Shown here: positions 1 through 9,603 of the stretch, piece by piece
How the letters are laid out: every line of letters begins with the position of its first letter
Position numbering within the stretch: the stretch's first letter is position 1
From: a bacterium
GTDB taxonomy: Bacteria > Acidobacteriota > Thermoanaerobaculia > Multivoradales > J023
DNA length: 64,000 bases
NCBI GenBank assembly: GCA_024226315.1
Contig: JAAELT010000115.1
Location: 124,001 to 188,000, forward strand
Direction of reading: 5' to 3'
Notes under the pieces: model-generated
Databases searched by the model: none
Told to the model about the DNA's origin: nothing
The model's input: only the letters and a program-made list of their open reading frames with translations
Translations under genes and position numbers: made by a program

Positions 1-359
1 ACGATCTCGATGAACTGTCCGTAGGTGATGTTGCGATCGCCTTTGATGAACACTTGCTTGTCGTCTCGCTGATCGAGGATCGCGCCCAGGCGGTCCATCA
101 GTTTGGTCGGGTGCACCGGCTCGTCGCGAATGTAGATCAGGCCGTTGGTCTTGACCGACAGCACCAGGGGATCCTCGACCCGCATCGGAATGCTCTCGGC
201 CGCCACCATTTGCGGCAGGGCTACCTCCACGCCTTGGTGCAACATCGGTGCCGTGATCATGAAGATGATCAGCAGTACCAGCATCACGTCGACCAGCGGC
301 GTGACGTTGATGTCGGACATCGCGGTTTCGTCGGTCTCGCCCTGCAGGTGGACGCCCAT
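1..359 (-). CDS. tolR: ExbD/TolR biopolymer transport protein (3' end outside window)
   Basis: Inner-membrane subunit of the TolQR/ExbBD proton-driven motor that energises outer-membrane processes. About 119 residues are visible, starting MGVHLQGETDE. A short cytoplasmic N-terminus leads to a single membrane helix beginning VTPLVDVMLVLLIIFMITA. D24 in this helix sits where the proton-carrying Asp of TolR/ExbD lies. A periplasmic domain follows and runs off the window edge. The start is the ATG at 359, 12 nt after the stop of the upstream tolQ-type gene, so the two are probably cotranscribed. TolR and ExbD cannot be separated from the visible part alone. Confidence 0.9.
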   Translation of the reverse strand, partial: MGVHLQGETDETAMSDINVTPLVDVMLVLLIIFMITAPMLHQGVEVALPQMVAAESIPMRVEDPLVLSVKTNGLIYIRDEPVHPTKLMDRLGAILDQRDDKQVFIKGDRNITYGQFIEI

Positions 360-371
360 TTCGCAGGCCCC

Positions 372-1103
372 TTATGTGAAGTTGCGCTCGGTGAGATTCA
401 TGAATTCGAGGATGAAGTCCTGCATCTGGCTGCGCATGTCGCGCAGGCGGGCCGCGTAGTGGTTGAATCCCACCAGTGCCGGGATAGCCGCCACCAGGCC
501 GGCGGCGGTGTTGATCAGCGCTCCGGCGATGCCCGGCGCGACGGCGGTGATCGAGGTCGAGCCGGTGGCGCCGATGTCGTTGAAGGCCACCATGATGCCC
601 CACACCGTGCCTAAAAGACCGATGAACGGGGCGGCGGATGCCGTTGTGGCCAGAAACGAAGTACCGCGGGTGAGGACCGCCTGCTCGACGGCGATCGCTC
701 GCCGGAGGCTTCGCTCGACGCCCTCGAGCGATTTGACCCGGAACGAAGAAGCCTGGGCGTCGGTGCCCTTCGCCGCCTCTTGCGCGGCCTTGACCTGGGC
801 GTCGATCTCGGCGTAGCCGGCCTGGAACAGCCCCACCATCGGGGTGCCGTCCAGGCGCCCGGCGGCGGCGTTCACCTCGCTGAAGCGCTTCGAACGGCGA
901 AAGATCTCCAGGAACTCGTCGCCGTCGGAGTCGGCGCGCCGGTATTGCAGGAACTTCGAGGCCATGACCGCCCAGGAGCCGATCGACATGAAGATCAGGA
1001 TGGCGAAGACGATTTTCTCCATCGGCCCCGCGTCGAGAAACATCTCGATCAGGGTGGGGCCAGACGGGGCCTGGGCCAGGATGAGGAAAGATGACAGATG
1101 CAT
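372..1103 (-). CDS. tolQ: MotA/TolQ/ExbB proton channel protein
   Basis: A 243-aa inner-membrane proton-channel subunit, partner of the downstream TolR/ExbD. The N-terminus MHLSSFLILAQ is followed by a membrane segment around IVFAILIFMSIGSWAVMASK. A long cytoplasmic part follows, then two more helices in the TolQ/ExbB core (ASAAPFIGLLGTVWGIMVAF and a later ALINTAAGLVAAIPAL). I chose the ATG at 1103 because the 36 residues upstream in the same open frame are proline/serine-rich and lack family resemblance. Length fits the TolQ family (about 230 aa). The gene is divergent from etfBA. Confidence 0.9.
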   Translation of the reverse strand: MHLSSFLILAQAPSGPTLIEMFLDAGPMEKIVFAILIFMSIGSWAVMASKFLQYRRADSDGDEFLEIFRRSKRFSEVNAAAGRLDGTPMVGLFQAGYAEIDAQVKAAQEAAKGTDAQASSFRVKSLEGVERSLRRAIAVEQAVLTRGTSFLATTASAAPFIGLLGTVWGIMVAFNDIGATGSTSITAVAPGIAGALINTAAGLVAAIPALVGFNHYAARLRDMRSQMQDFILEFMNLTERNFT

Positions 1104-1303
1104 GTCGGTTGGGCGTCTGGTCGAAGAGGACGGCGCGGGCGGCGCCGGGGTCGTGGCAAGTCGGACTAGAGCGGTTGAAATCCGATCTCCCGAATCGGGA
1201 TCCGGCGCCACAAGGTAGCATGAGGCGGGGGCCGGAGTCTACAGGCCATGCCTGACTAAAGGTCGGTTTTGCAACGGGTTAACGGCCGGCCGCGCGGACC
1301 GTG

Positions 1304-1326
1304 CCGAACCGTGGCGGACGGTTCGG
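1304..1326. promoter_or_regulatory. Perfect 9-bp inverted repeat upstream of etfB
   Basis: CCGAACCGT (1304-1312) and ACGGTTCGG (1318-1326) are exact reverse complements separated by five bases. They lie in the 343-bp gap between divergent tolQ and etfB. A weak promoter-like pair (TTCGGA at 1322, GATACT at 1344, 16-bp spacer) overlaps the right arm. This would suit an operator for etfBA or a hairpin in its leader; no regulator is identified. Confidence 0.35.
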
Positions 1327-1446
1327 AAAACGCGGCCTGGCGTGATACTCTGGTCAGGCTCACGATCCGCCTCGGGGATCGACCCCCGAGCGAGTGCCCC
1401 CCCACAAAGACAGAATCACAGAGACGGACCATAGGGAGAATCCTCG

Positions 1447-2241
1447 ATGCGAATCGCGGTGTGCATCAAACAGGTGCCGGACGTCGAAGAGCGGCTCGAG
1501 ATCGCCGACGACGGCAAGTGGCTCGACGAGAACGAGATGAAATTCGTCATCAACGAGAGCGATCAATACGCTCTCGAGGAGGGCCTCGCCCTGGCCGAGA
1601 AGACCGGCGGCGAGGTGGTGGTACTGTCGCTCGGTCCGGACCGGGTGCAGGACGCTCTGCGCAAGGCCCTGGCGCTCGGCGCGTCGCGCGCCGTCCACCT
1701 GGCGGACGATGCGTTTGACGGTGGCGACGCCCATGCGACGGCGCGCGCGTTGGCGGCGGCGATCGGGCGCGAGGAGTTCGACCTGGTGCTGACCGGCGCG
1801 CAGTCCGACGACGCCGGCTATGGCTCGACCGGCTCGATGGTCGCCGGCATGCTGGGCTGGCCCCACGCCTGGCTGGTGATGGGATTCGAGGTCGAGGACG
1901 GCGGCGGCAGCGCCAAGGTGACGCGCGAGATGGAGAGCGGCATGAACGAGCTCTTCCGCGTAGCGTTGCCGGCGGTGATCGAGGTGCAGGCGGGCCTCAA
2001 TCACCCGCGCTACGCTTCGCTCAAGGGCATCATGCAGGCGAAGCGCAAGCCGATCGACCGGCCGGCTCCCGCGGACCTCGGCCTAACCGGCGAGGACGTG
2101 GGCGCCGCGGGCTCGCGCCTGGAGATCCTGGACGTCGCCTTCCCGGAGAGCGGTGCCGGCGCTCAGCTCATCGAGGGCGACCCGGCGGTCGCTGCCCGCA
2201 CCCTGATCGAGAAACTTCGGACCGAAGCGAGGGTCCTGTGA
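1447..2241 (+). CDS. etfB: Electron transfer flavoprotein beta subunit
   Basis: A 264-aa EtfB, the AMP-binding subunit of the heterodimeric flavoprotein that carries electrons from acyl-CoA and other dehydrogenases to the quinone pool. The N-terminus MRIAVCIKQVPDVEERLEI is typical. The motif LVLTGAQSDDAGYGSTGSMV corresponds to the nucleotide-binding region conserved in EtfB. The start is preceded by a purine-rich AGGGAGAA stretch. Its TGA stop overlaps the ATG of etfA by one base. No acyl-CoA dehydrogenase or ETF:quinone oxidoreductase is adjacent, so the physiological partner is not shown by context. Confidence 0.95.
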   Translation: MRIAVCIKQVPDVEERLEIADDGKWLDENEMKFVINESDQYALEEGLALAEKTGGEVVVLSLGPDRVQDALRKALALGASRAVHLADDAFDGGDAHATARALAAAIGREEFDLVLTGAQSDDAGYGSTGSMVAGMLGWPHAWLVMGFEVEDGGGSAKVTREMESGMNELFRVALPAVIEVQAGLNHPRYASLKGIMQAKRKPIDRPAPADLGLTGEDVGAAGSRLEILDVAFPESGAGAQLIEGDPAVAARTLIEKLRTEARVL

Positions 2242-3215
2242 TGTCCAAGAAGATCTGGATCGTATTGCAGCAGCGCGAGGGCAAGCTCCACAGAATGTCT
2301 CGCGAAGCGATCGCGGCCGGGCAGCAGCTCGCCTCGGCGCTCGGCGGTACCGCTTCGGCGGTCTTGCTCTCGTCGGACGGCGCGGTCGCGGGCGATGTCC
2401 TGGCCTACCAGCTCGACGAGGTGCTAACCGCGTCGGACGCAGCGCTCGCCGACTACACCCCGGGTGGCTACGTCGGCGCCCTCGGCCCGGCGATCGGCGC
2501 CGAGGCACCCGACTATGTGCTCTTCCCCCACACCTATCAATCGGTCGACTACGTGCCGCGACTCGCCCAGGAGACGGGCGCGGCGCTGGTGCCCGAGGCG
2601 GTGTCGTTCGAGGTCTCGGGCGAGGAGGTGATCTGGAAGCGCCCGGTGCTGACCGGCAAGCTGCAGGCCCGAGTGCGGGTGAAGGGTGGCGGCACGGTGC
2701 TGGCCACGATTCAGAGCGGCGCCTTCCCGGCGGACTCGGCGGCCGCCGGCAGCACCCAGGCGCGGTCGCTCACGGTCGGCGAGCTGGTCGTCGACCGCGA
2801 GATCCTGGGCGTCGAGCAGGCCGGCGAGGACGAGGTCGACCTCACCAAGGCCGACATCATCGTCGGCGTCGGTCGCGGCGTCGGCGGCCCCGAAAAGCTG
2901 GGGCCGGTCGAGGAGCTGGCGCGGCTGATCGGCGGCGACATCGGCGCCAGCCGACCGGTGATCGACAACGGCTGGCTGCCGCGCGACCGTCAGATCGGCT
3001 CGAGCGGCCAGACCGTGGCGCCGAAGCTCTACCTGGCGGTGGGCATCTCCGGCGCCATCCAGCACCAGGTGGGCATGAAGGGCTCGAGCTGCGTGGTGGC
3101 GATCAACAAAGACAAAACCGCACCGATCTTCAACATCGCCAAGTACGGCGTCATCGGGGACCTCCACGAGATCGTCCCCGCGATCAACGAGGTGCTTGCA
3201 GAGTCCCAGGACTAA
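2241..3215 (+). CDS. etfA: Electron transfer flavoprotein alpha subunit
   Basis: A 324-aa EtfA carrying the FAD site of the ETF heterodimer. The C-terminal half shows the EtfA FAD-binding pattern: [58 protein letters not shown] and [14 protein letters not shown]. The frame extends one GTG codon upstream, but the ATG at 2241 overlaps the etfB stop and is the simplest coupled start. A 12-base sequence CAGGACTAATTC, including the stop codon, is repeated immediately downstream, just before a palindromic intergenic element. Confidence 0.95.
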   Translation: MSKKIWIVLQQREGKLHRMSREAIAAGQQLASALGGTASAVLLSSDGAVAGDVLAYQLDEVLTASDAALADYTPGGYVGALGPAIGAEAPDYVLFPHTYQSVDYVPRLAQETGAALVPEAVSFEVSGEEVIWKRPVLTGKLQARVRVKGGGTVLATIQSGAFPADSAAAGSTQARSLTVGELVVDREILGVEQAGEDEVDLTKADIIVGVGRGVGGPEKLGPVEELARLIGGDIGASRPVIDNGWLPRDRQIGSSGQTVAPKLYLAVGISGAIQHQVGMKGSSCVVAINKDKTAPIFNIAKYGVIGDLHEIVPAINEVLAESQD

Positions 3216-3240
3216 TTCAGCCTCAGGACTAATTCTGGCT

Positions 3241-3360
3241 CTCCCCCTTTGAAAAAGGGGGAGTTGGAGGGGGATTTCTCCGCGGAGTTCGAGCCAGGTC
3301 GTTGCGGCTCGAGCTCCGAACCAAATCCCCCCTCGATCCCCCCTTTTTCAAAGGGGGGAA
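3241..3360. repeat. Palindromic intergenic element with about 37-bp terminal inverted repeats
   Basis: The left end (3241-3277) and the right end (3323-3360, reverse complemented) are nearly identical. Each contains a hairpin of CCCCC(C)TTTG against its complement, followed by a G-rich block and GATTT. The roughly 45-bp centre is not repeated. In translation such elements give TPPFSKGG-like peptides, which I recall as a widespread spurious annotation from repeated palindromes in many bacteria. It lies between convergent etfA and the M20 peptidase, and its right end supplies the peptidase stop codon. It may also act as a bidirectional terminator. Confidence 0.75.
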
Positions 3361-4568
3361 GAAGTCTCCGCCGCCAACAACTCCGCCAAGAGCGCAATTC
3401 GCCGGTCGAGCGATCCCAGCTCGACATATTCTTCCCGCGTGTGCATGCCGTCGCCCACCGGGCCGAGGCCGTCGAGGATCGGGATCGACGCCGGGTCCGG
3501 CAGGAAGTTCGAGAACGAGATTCCGCCACGGTCTTCCTCGATCTCGAGCCGCCAGCCGGCCGCTCGTGCGATCTCGACCGCCGCCAGTGAAGCGTCGCGT
3601 CCGGGGCCGTTGGGGTCGACCGGCGGCACGACCGGGCCAGGCTCGAAGTCCACGCCGAGATCGTGCTCGCCGGCGATCGCCGCCGCCAGCTCGGTCATGC
3701 GCTCGCGCAGCTCGTCGCCGTCGGCCGGGCGCAGGAATCGCGCCTCGCCCTCGACCATGGCGCGGTCCGGTACGACGTTGAGCTGCCGGCTGGTGCCGAT
3801 CAGCTCGGCGCCGGCCGCGAGGTTGGCCACGAAACCCGCTTCGCCGGACACCAGGCGGGCGGCGTTGACCGTCGGGCCATGGCCCTCGGCCGCAAGGGCG
3901 CGTGCCCGCGTGCACCATTCGGCGGCGGCGTTCAGGGCCGACCGGCCCCGCCAGTAGGCGTTGCCGGCATGGGCCGCGCGGCCCACTGCCTTCAGTCGCC
4001 AGTCGAACATACCGCGACGGCCGGCGACCAGGGTCTCGCCGTCGCCGCTGGGCTGGCCTGGCTCGAGCACCCACAGGCCCCGGGCGCCAGCGCCCAGGCG
4101 CGCGACTACCTTTTGCGACAGATGCCCGGCGACCTCCTCGTCGGGCACCACCGCCAGCACCAGGTCATCCGGCACGGAGAGGCCCCGGGCGGCCAGGAGA
4201 TCGAGGGCGCCGACCAGGGCCACCAGGCCGCCCTTCATGTCGATCGCGCCGGTGGCGTACAGTTGTTCGCCGCGCCGTTCGGGCGGCCTTGCCTCGAGCA
4301 CGGTGTCCAGGTGGCCGATCGCCAGCAGGTGGGCTCGCCGTGCCTGCCCGGAGCGGGCGTAGAGTACCGGCTGCGGACGGCCATCTTCGCCCGGCTCCTG
4401 GCGGATCTCGACCTCCAGGCCGCGCCGGCCGAGCTCGTCACCGAGCAGGCGTGCCGCGGCGCCGAGGCCGTCCAGGTCGCCGCTCGGTGAGGAGATGGCG
4501 CACAGACGCTCGAGCAGAGTCAGGGTCGAATCGAAGATGTCCCGTGGTGTGTGCGTAACGCTCATCAT
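3348..4568 (-). CDS. M20 family metallopeptidase (carboxypeptidase G2 / ArgE type)
   Basis: A 406-aa di-metal amidohydrolase or peptidase with no signal peptide. The catalytic landmarks are in order: GHLDTV (H86, D88), GAIDMKGG (bridging D110), VPDEEV (E144 base, E145 ligand) and a late DGMHTREEYV carrying the last His. A dimerisation domain lies between residues about 185 and 300 (MFDWRLKAVGRAAHAGNAY). The start is the ATG at 4568, with a second ATG at 4565; only a weak GAGG lies upstream. The last codons and stop lie inside the adjacent palindromic element. Substrate cannot be told; glutamate-type carboxypeptidase is the nearest guess. Confidence 0.85.
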   Translation of the reverse strand: MMSVTHTPRDIFDSTLTLLERLCAISSPSGDLDGLGAAARLLGDELGRRGLEVEIRQEPGEDGRPQPVLYARSGQARRAHLLAIGHLDTVLEARPPERRGEQLYATGAIDMKGGLVALVGALDLLAARGLSVPDDLVLAVVPDEEVAGHLSQKVVARLGAGARGLWVLEPGQPSGDGETLVAGRRGMFDWRLKAVGRAAHAGNAYWRGRSALNAAAEWCTRARALAAEGHGPTVNAARLVSGEAGFVANLAAGAELIGTSRQLNVVPDRAMVEGEARFLRPADGDELRERMTELAAAIAGEHDLGVDFEPGPVVPPVDPNGPGRDASLAAVEIARAAGWRLEIEEDRGGISFSNFLPDPASIPILDGLGPVGDGMHTREEYVELGSLDRRIALLAELLAAETSSPL

Positions 4569-4596
4569 GCCTCGTCGTTGTTGTCTGCTTGCAGAC

Positions 4597-4625
4597 GCAT
4601 CGATACACTGGCTTGCATCGATACA
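4597..4625. repeat. Two 11-bp direct repeats in a divergent promoter region
   Basis: GCATCGATACA occurs at 4597-4607 and 4615-4625, 18 bp apart, in the 141-bp gap between the divergent M20 peptidase and AIM24 genes. The spacing is close to two helical turns, as expected for a dimeric regulator on direct repeats. No regulator is identified. Confidence 0.4.
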
Positions 4626-4709
4626 TCGTCCGAAGCCTATCCCGTTACGGACTCTCACCGCCTGAAACGGTGGCCTCCTTCCCGTCCGAACCATCTGGAG
4701 AGCCTGAGA

Positions 4710-5726
4710 ATGAGCGACAAGACCTGGTATTTCGCGCCTGCCGGCGGCGAGCAGCAAGGCCCTTTCACCCTCGATGAGCTGGTGCCCCGCTTCCAGTCGG
4801 GCGAGCTGGCGCCCGACACCTACGTGTTCACCCAAGGGATGCCGAATTGGGTCGCGGCCTCGACCCGGCAGGAGTTCGCCTCGGCGTTCGGCGCCGCCGC
4901 TGCCGCGCCGCCTCCCGCGCCGCCTACAGGTGGCAACGCCGACGTCATCGACTACAAGATCTACGGCGAAGAGATGCAGTTCGTCGAGATCACGCTCGAT
5001 CCTCGCGAAGCCTGCGTCGCCGAGGCCGGCGCGTTCATGTACATGGACCCCGGGATCGAGATGGAGACGATCTTCGGCGACGGCTCGGGCCAGGGCGGCG
5101 GCTCGCTGTTCGACAAGTTCATGAGCGCCGGCAAGCGGGTGCTGACCGGCGAATCGCTGTTCATGACGTTGTTCGCCAATTCCAGCAGCGCGCGCCAGAA
5201 GGTGGCCTTCGCCTCGCCTTATCCGGGCAGCATCATTCCCGTCGATCTTCCGGCGCACGGCCACAAGCTGGTGTGCCAGAAGCAGTCCTTCCTGGTCGCC
5301 GCCAAGGGCGTCTCGGTGGGCATCGCCTTGCAGCGCAAGCTCGGCGCGGGCCTGTTCGGCGGTGAGGGCTTCATCCTCCAGAAGCTCGAGGGCGACGGTC
5401 TGGCGTTTCTCCACGCCGGCGGCACGGTGGTCGATCGCACGCTGGCGGCGGGCGAGACCATGCGCCTGGACACCGGCTGCCTGGTGGCCTTCGAGCAGCA
5501 GGTGCAGTACGACATCCAGGCGGTCCCTGGGATCAAGTCGAAGATCTTCGGCGGCGAAGGGCTGTTCTATGCCGCGCTCACCGGACCCGGCAAGGTCTGG
5601 ATCCAGTCGCTGCCCTTCAGCCGGCTGGCCAGGCAGGTCTACGCCGCCGCGCCGCAGACCGGCGGCAAGCGCACCGGCGAGGGATCGGTCCTGGGCGGCC
5701 TCGGTGACCTGGTGATGGGCGACTAA
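4710..5726 (+). CDS. GYF-domain / AIM24 family protein
   Basis: A 338-aa predicted cytoplasmic protein. Residues about 5-55 (WYFAPAGGEQQGPFTLDEL ... QGMPNWVAAS) match the GYF_2/DUF4339 domain, a small module common at N-termini of bacterial proteins. A proline-rich linker (APPPAPPTGG) leads to an AIM24-like beta-rich domain covering the rest (DVIDYKIYGEEMQFVEITLD, GLFGGEGFILQKLEGDG, FGGEGLFYAALTGPGKVWIQ). AIM24 homologues occur in bacteria, archaea and mitochondria; the bacterial role is unclear. The ATG at 4710 follows CTGGAGAGCC, a good ribosome site. Its stop overlaps the stop of the convergent small gene by three bases. Confidence 0.85.
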   Translation: MSDKTWYFAPAGGEQQGPFTLDELVPRFQSGELAPDTYVFTQGMPNWVAASTRQEFASAFGAAAAAPPPAPPTGGNADVIDYKIYGEEMQFVEITLDPREACVAEAGAFMYMDPGIEMETIFGDGSGQGGGSLFDKFMSAGKRVLTGESLFMTLFANSSSARQKVAFASPYPGSIIPVDLPAHGHKLVCQKQSFLVAAKGVSVGIALQRKLGAGLFGGEGFILQKLEGDGLAFLHAGGTVVDRTLAAGETMRLDTGCLVAFEQQVQYDIQAVPGIKSKIFGGEGLFYAALTGPGKVWIQSLPFSRLARQVYAAAPQTGGKRTGEGSVLGGLGDLVMGD

Positions 5727-6031
5727 GCGACCGGGGCCTCGATCTTCAGCATCCGGGCCCAGGCGGTCTGGAGGTTGTCCGGCAGCTCGAGCCGGGGAAA
5801 GACCTCTCGCACTTCCTCGCGGGTCACGTAGGTCCAGATGTCGTCCCATTGTGCGAAGCGCAGGAGGTGAGAGATCACCCAGGCCCGCTCGTCGTCGGTG
5901 CCCCGCTCGAGAATCGAGCGCACGCGGGACTCGGAGACTTTTTCGTCCGGGAAGAAGTAGAGGGACTCCTCCACGCTCGGGCTCGACGGTTCGGCCTCGG
6001 GCGGGGTCGGACCTCTTTCCGAATACCGCAT
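5723..6031 (-). CDS. Conserved-looking hypothetical protein, 102 aa
   Basis: I do not recognise a named family. The first 20 residues are rich in Pro, Glu and Ser. The rest looks like a compact alpha-helical fold with regular aromatic and charged residues (RAWVISHLLRFAQWDDIWTY, EEVREVFPRLELPDNLQTAW). Similar short proteins are often found beside nucleotidyltransferase or antitoxin genes elsewhere, but no such partner is present here. Convergent with the AIM24 gene. A real gene is supported by amino-acid composition and the absence of a better frame. Confidence 0.55.
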   Translation of the reverse strand: MRYSERGPTPPEAEPSSPSVEESLYFFPDEKVSESRVRSILERGTDDERAWVISHLLRFAQWDDIWTYVTREEVREVFPRLELPDNLQTAWARMLKIEAPVA

Positions 6032-6117
6032 GACGGTCTCAGTATAGCTCGACGGCGCCGCCTTGGGGAGCCTCTTGACCCGGGGAGCCTGGTGGGCTAA
6101 CTTTCTTTCTCTTGAGT

Positions 6118-6193
6118 GCGGGCATAACTCAGTTGGTAGAGTGCAAGCTTCCCAAGCTTGATGTCGCGGGTTCGAGTCCCGTTGCCCGCTCCA
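6118..6193 (+). tRNA. tRNA-Gly (anticodon CCC)
   Basis: Acceptor stem GCGGGCA (6118-6124) pairs with TGCCCGC (6183-6189), then discriminator T and an encoded CCA (6191-6193). The anticodon arm is CAAGC / GCTTG with loop TTCCCAA, giving anticodon CCC at 6151-6153 for GGG codons. The T arm has the usual GGTTCGAGTCC. Bactofilin and alanine dehydrogenase follow. Confidence 0.95.
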
Positions 6194-6259
6194 TCCATCG
6201 CGAAAAAGGCCGATCAGCAGCCGCTCTCACCCATCCCCAGACTCCGAGGTACCTCTCTG

Positions 6260-6855
6260 ATGTCCATATTCCGTCGCGATAACGATTCGCCCCCCGAGCC
6301 GGTCGTGCCAGCGAAACCCTCCAAGCCGGCGCCGCGGCCGCCCGCGAAGCAGCAGAAGAAGGCTGTCGCGGAGGCGACTCATATCGCCTCCGGGTCGAAG
6401 GTCGTGGGAGAGATCTCTGGAACGGCCGACCTGGTCATCGACGGCGTCGTCGAAGGTGAGATCGATCTCGAAAGCCGCGTTGTGGTGGGCTCCGGCGGCC
6501 GCGTGGAAGGCATGATCCTGGCGCGGTCGGTGGAGGTCGGCGGTCAGGTGTTGGGCAACGTCCAGGGCCTGGAGCGGGTCGAGGTGCTGGCGACCGGCAG
6601 CCTCGAGGGTGACGTCATGGCGCCGCGTGTGGTAATCGCCGAAGGCGCGTTCTTCAAGGGTAAGGTGGAGATGACGGACAAGGCCGCCCAGCGTCCGCCC
6701 AAGGCTCCGAAGCCCGCCCAGCAGCCTGCCGCGAAGCCTGCCACCGGCTCGCCGATGTCACCCCCCGGACACAAGCAGCCGATGGAGAAGAAGCCGCTGG
6801 GGAAGGAAGACCGCCCGCCGGCCGCCGAGCCGAAGAACGCGGAGAGGGTGAGCCA

Positions 6856-6859
<4 letters not shown>
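6260..6859 (+). CDS. Bactofilin
   Basis: A 199-aa cytoskeletal polymer-forming protein. A disordered, Pro/Lys-rich N-terminus (about 40 residues) precedes the bactofilin beta-helix core ([20 protein letters not shown], then repeating G-x-V/I turns to about residue 140). A long Pro/Ala/Lys-rich tail follows. Bactofilins scaffold cell-wall enzymes and polarity factors. The ATG at 6260 is downstream of CCGAGG (about 10 nt). The open frame continues back into the tRNA, so the ATG of MSIFRRDND is the sensible start. Its stop overlaps the start of ald. Confidence 0.9.
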
Positions 6860-7968
<1,109 letters not shown>

Positions 7969-7972
7969 CGCC

Positions 7973-8005
7973 CCGAGAACCCGAACCTACGGTTCGGATT
8001 CTCGG
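7973..8005. terminator. Strong hairpin between convergent ald and RluD genes
   Basis: CCGAGAA-C-CCGAACC (7973-7987) pairs with GGTTCGG-A-TTCTCGG (7991-8005) around a three-base loop, with one C/A mismatch. It lies immediately after the ald stop. There is no clear T-run, so it may be an intrinsic-like or protective hairpin. Confidence 0.6.
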
Positions 8006-8019
8006 CCCATCCCCTCCGT

Positions 8020-8055
8020 GCAGGAGTCCGTCCGCAGACTCGAACGGACTCCTGC
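8020..8055. terminator. Second hairpin, 12-bp perfect stem
   Basis: GCAGGAGTCCGT (8020-8031) is the exact complement of ACGGACTCCTGC (8044-8055), with a 12-nt loop. It ends one base before the stop codon of the minus-strand RluD-type gene and would suit termination of that operon. Confidence 0.55.
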
Positions 8056-8056
8056 G

Positions 8057-9010
8057 CTATGCCCAGTCGCGGCCGGTGACGTCGTGCCACAGGCGGCGCA
8101 GGTCGTCCGGTATCGGTGCCTCGACTTCGACGCGGGCGCCGGTCGTCGGATGGTCGAAGGCCAGGCGCCAGGCGTGGAGCGCCGGCCGGGGGAAGGTACG
8201 CAGCGGCTTCTGGACGCCGCGCGGCAAGCCTTTCCAGCGTGCCTCGCCGTAGGTTGGATCCCCGACCAGGGGATGGCCGATCGATTTCAGATGCACCCGG
8301 ATCTGGTGGGTGCGGCCGGTCTCCAGATCGAGCTCGAAACGTGAGATGCCGGCGGCGCTTTCGAGGCACCGGTAGCCGGTCACTGCTGGCCGTCCGTCGG
8401 CGCGCACCTGCATCAGCTTGCGCTGGTGCCGGTGGCGGCCGACCGGCGCCTCGACGCGCCCTCGGTCGGCGCGCGGAACGCCGTAGGCAACTGTCACATA
8501 AGTCTTGCGCACAAGGCGCTCGGCGAAGGCCGCCGTCAGCCCCAGGTAGGCGGCCTCGCTACGCGCCACCGCCACCGCCCCGGTGGTGTCGAGGTCCAGG
8601 CGGTGCACGATTCCAGGTCGCCCGGCGCCGCCGACGGCCGCGATCTCCGGATAGGCGTGGAGCAGCAGGTGAGCCAGGGTCCCCCGGTCGCGCCCGGCAC
8701 CGGGGTGGATCGCCATGCCCGCCGGCTTGTCGAGTACCACCAGCTCTGCATCCTGGTACAGAACGGTGAGCTGACCCGCCTCGGGCTCCAGCCCGGCGGC
8801 GGTGTTCGGCTCCGGCGGCTCACACTCCACGTTCTCGCCCGCGCGGACCTCCGTCGATGGCTTGGCGGTCCGCCCCTCGATCTTCACCAGCTCGTCGAGG
8901 ATCCACTTGCGGACCTGATTGCGGGGCTTGCCGAGCCGCCCCGCGACGTGACGGTCCAGGCGCTCGCCAGCCTCCTCCTGGGTGACCGACCAGCGCCGGG
9001 CGTTGCTCAC
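8057..9010 (-). CDS. rluD: RluA/RluD family 23S rRNA pseudouridine synthase
   Basis: A 317-aa RNA modification enzyme. An S4-type RNA-binding domain (EERAG..., GERLDRHVAGRLGKPRNQVR) occupies about residues 10-80. The catalytic domain carries GIVHRLDLDTTG, whose Asp is the catalytic residue. The C-terminal motif FELDLETGRTHQIRVHLKS is characteristic of the RluA family. The start is GTG at 9010, overlapping the lspA stop as GTGA, so translation is probably coupled. RluD acts on 23S helix 69; the exact target here is inferred from the S4 architecture. Confidence 0.88.
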   Translation of the reverse strand: MSNARRWSVTQEEAGERLDRHVAGRLGKPRNQVRKWILDELVKIEGRTAKPSTEVRAGENVECEPPEPNTAAGLEPEAGQLTVLYQDAELVVLDKPAGMAIHPGAGRDRGTLAHLLLHAYPEIAAVGGAGRPGIVHRLDLDTTGAVAVARSEAAYLGLTAAFAERLVRKTYVTVAYGVPRADRGRVEAPVGRHRHQRKLMQVRADGRPAVTGYRCLESAAGISRFELDLETGRTHQIRVHLKSIGHPLVGDPTYGEARWKGLPRGVQKPLRTFPRPALHAWRLAFDHPTTGARVEVEAPIPDDLRRLWHDVTGRDWA

Positions 9011-9564
9011 GCCTCGCCCTGAGGCTCGGCGGACGCGGTCGCCGGCTCGGCTCGCGGTTGACGGAAGGAGCCCAGGATCATCAAGCCGATGCCGATCGAG
9101 ATGGCGGTGTCGGCGACGTTGAAGGTGTGCCAGTGATAGGTGCCGTAGTAGAAATCGACGAAGTCCGTGACCGCGCCACGGGCGATACGGTCGAGCAGGT
9201 TGCCCACCGCTCCGCCCAGGATCAACGACAGAGCCACCAACAGAATGCGGTCGCGCTGCGACACGACCCGGAAGTAGTAGCCGACGAATGCCAGGGCGCC
9301 GAGCCCCAGGACGGTGAGGATCAGAGTGCCGGTAGCGTTGCCGCGGGCGGCGAACATGCCGAACGCGACGCCCGTGTTGCGCACGTGGGTGAAGTTGAGC
9401 AGGCCGGGGATGATCTCGATCGACGCGTGGTCGGACAGATGGACCTCGACCAGCCACTTGGTCCACTGGTCGAGCACCAGGCAGGCCAGCGAGATCAGCA
9501 GATAGGGCCACTTGCGGGCCAGATCGGCGATCAGGGGAAGGCGGGTGTCTTCGGCTTCACTCAT
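9007..9564 (-). CDS. lspA: Lipoprotein signal peptidase (signal peptidase II)
   Basis: A 185-aa inner-membrane aspartic peptidase that cleaves prolipoprotein signal peptides after lipidation. Four hydrophobic helices are visible. The family motifs are WTKWLVEVHL, HVRNTGVAFG, GGAVGNLLDRI (first catalytic Asp) and FNVADTAISIG (second catalytic Asp). The C-terminus is a short Ala/Glu-rich tail. It is the first gene of a coupled pair with the RluD-type synthase and lies 39 bp after acpS on the same strand. Confidence 0.95.
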   Translation of the reverse strand: MSEAEDTRLPLIADLARKWPYLLISLACLVLDQWTKWLVEVHLSDHASIEIIPGLLNFTHVRNTGVAFGMFAARGNATGTLILTVLGLGALAFVGYYFRVVSQRDRILLVALSLILGGAVGNLLDRIARGAVTDFVDFYYGTYHWHTFNVADTAISIGIGLMILGSFRQPRAEPATASAEPQGEA

Positions 9565-9603
9565 GTCTTCAGGGCTCTTCGGGCGGGTTCCTCGGACGGG
9601 TTG

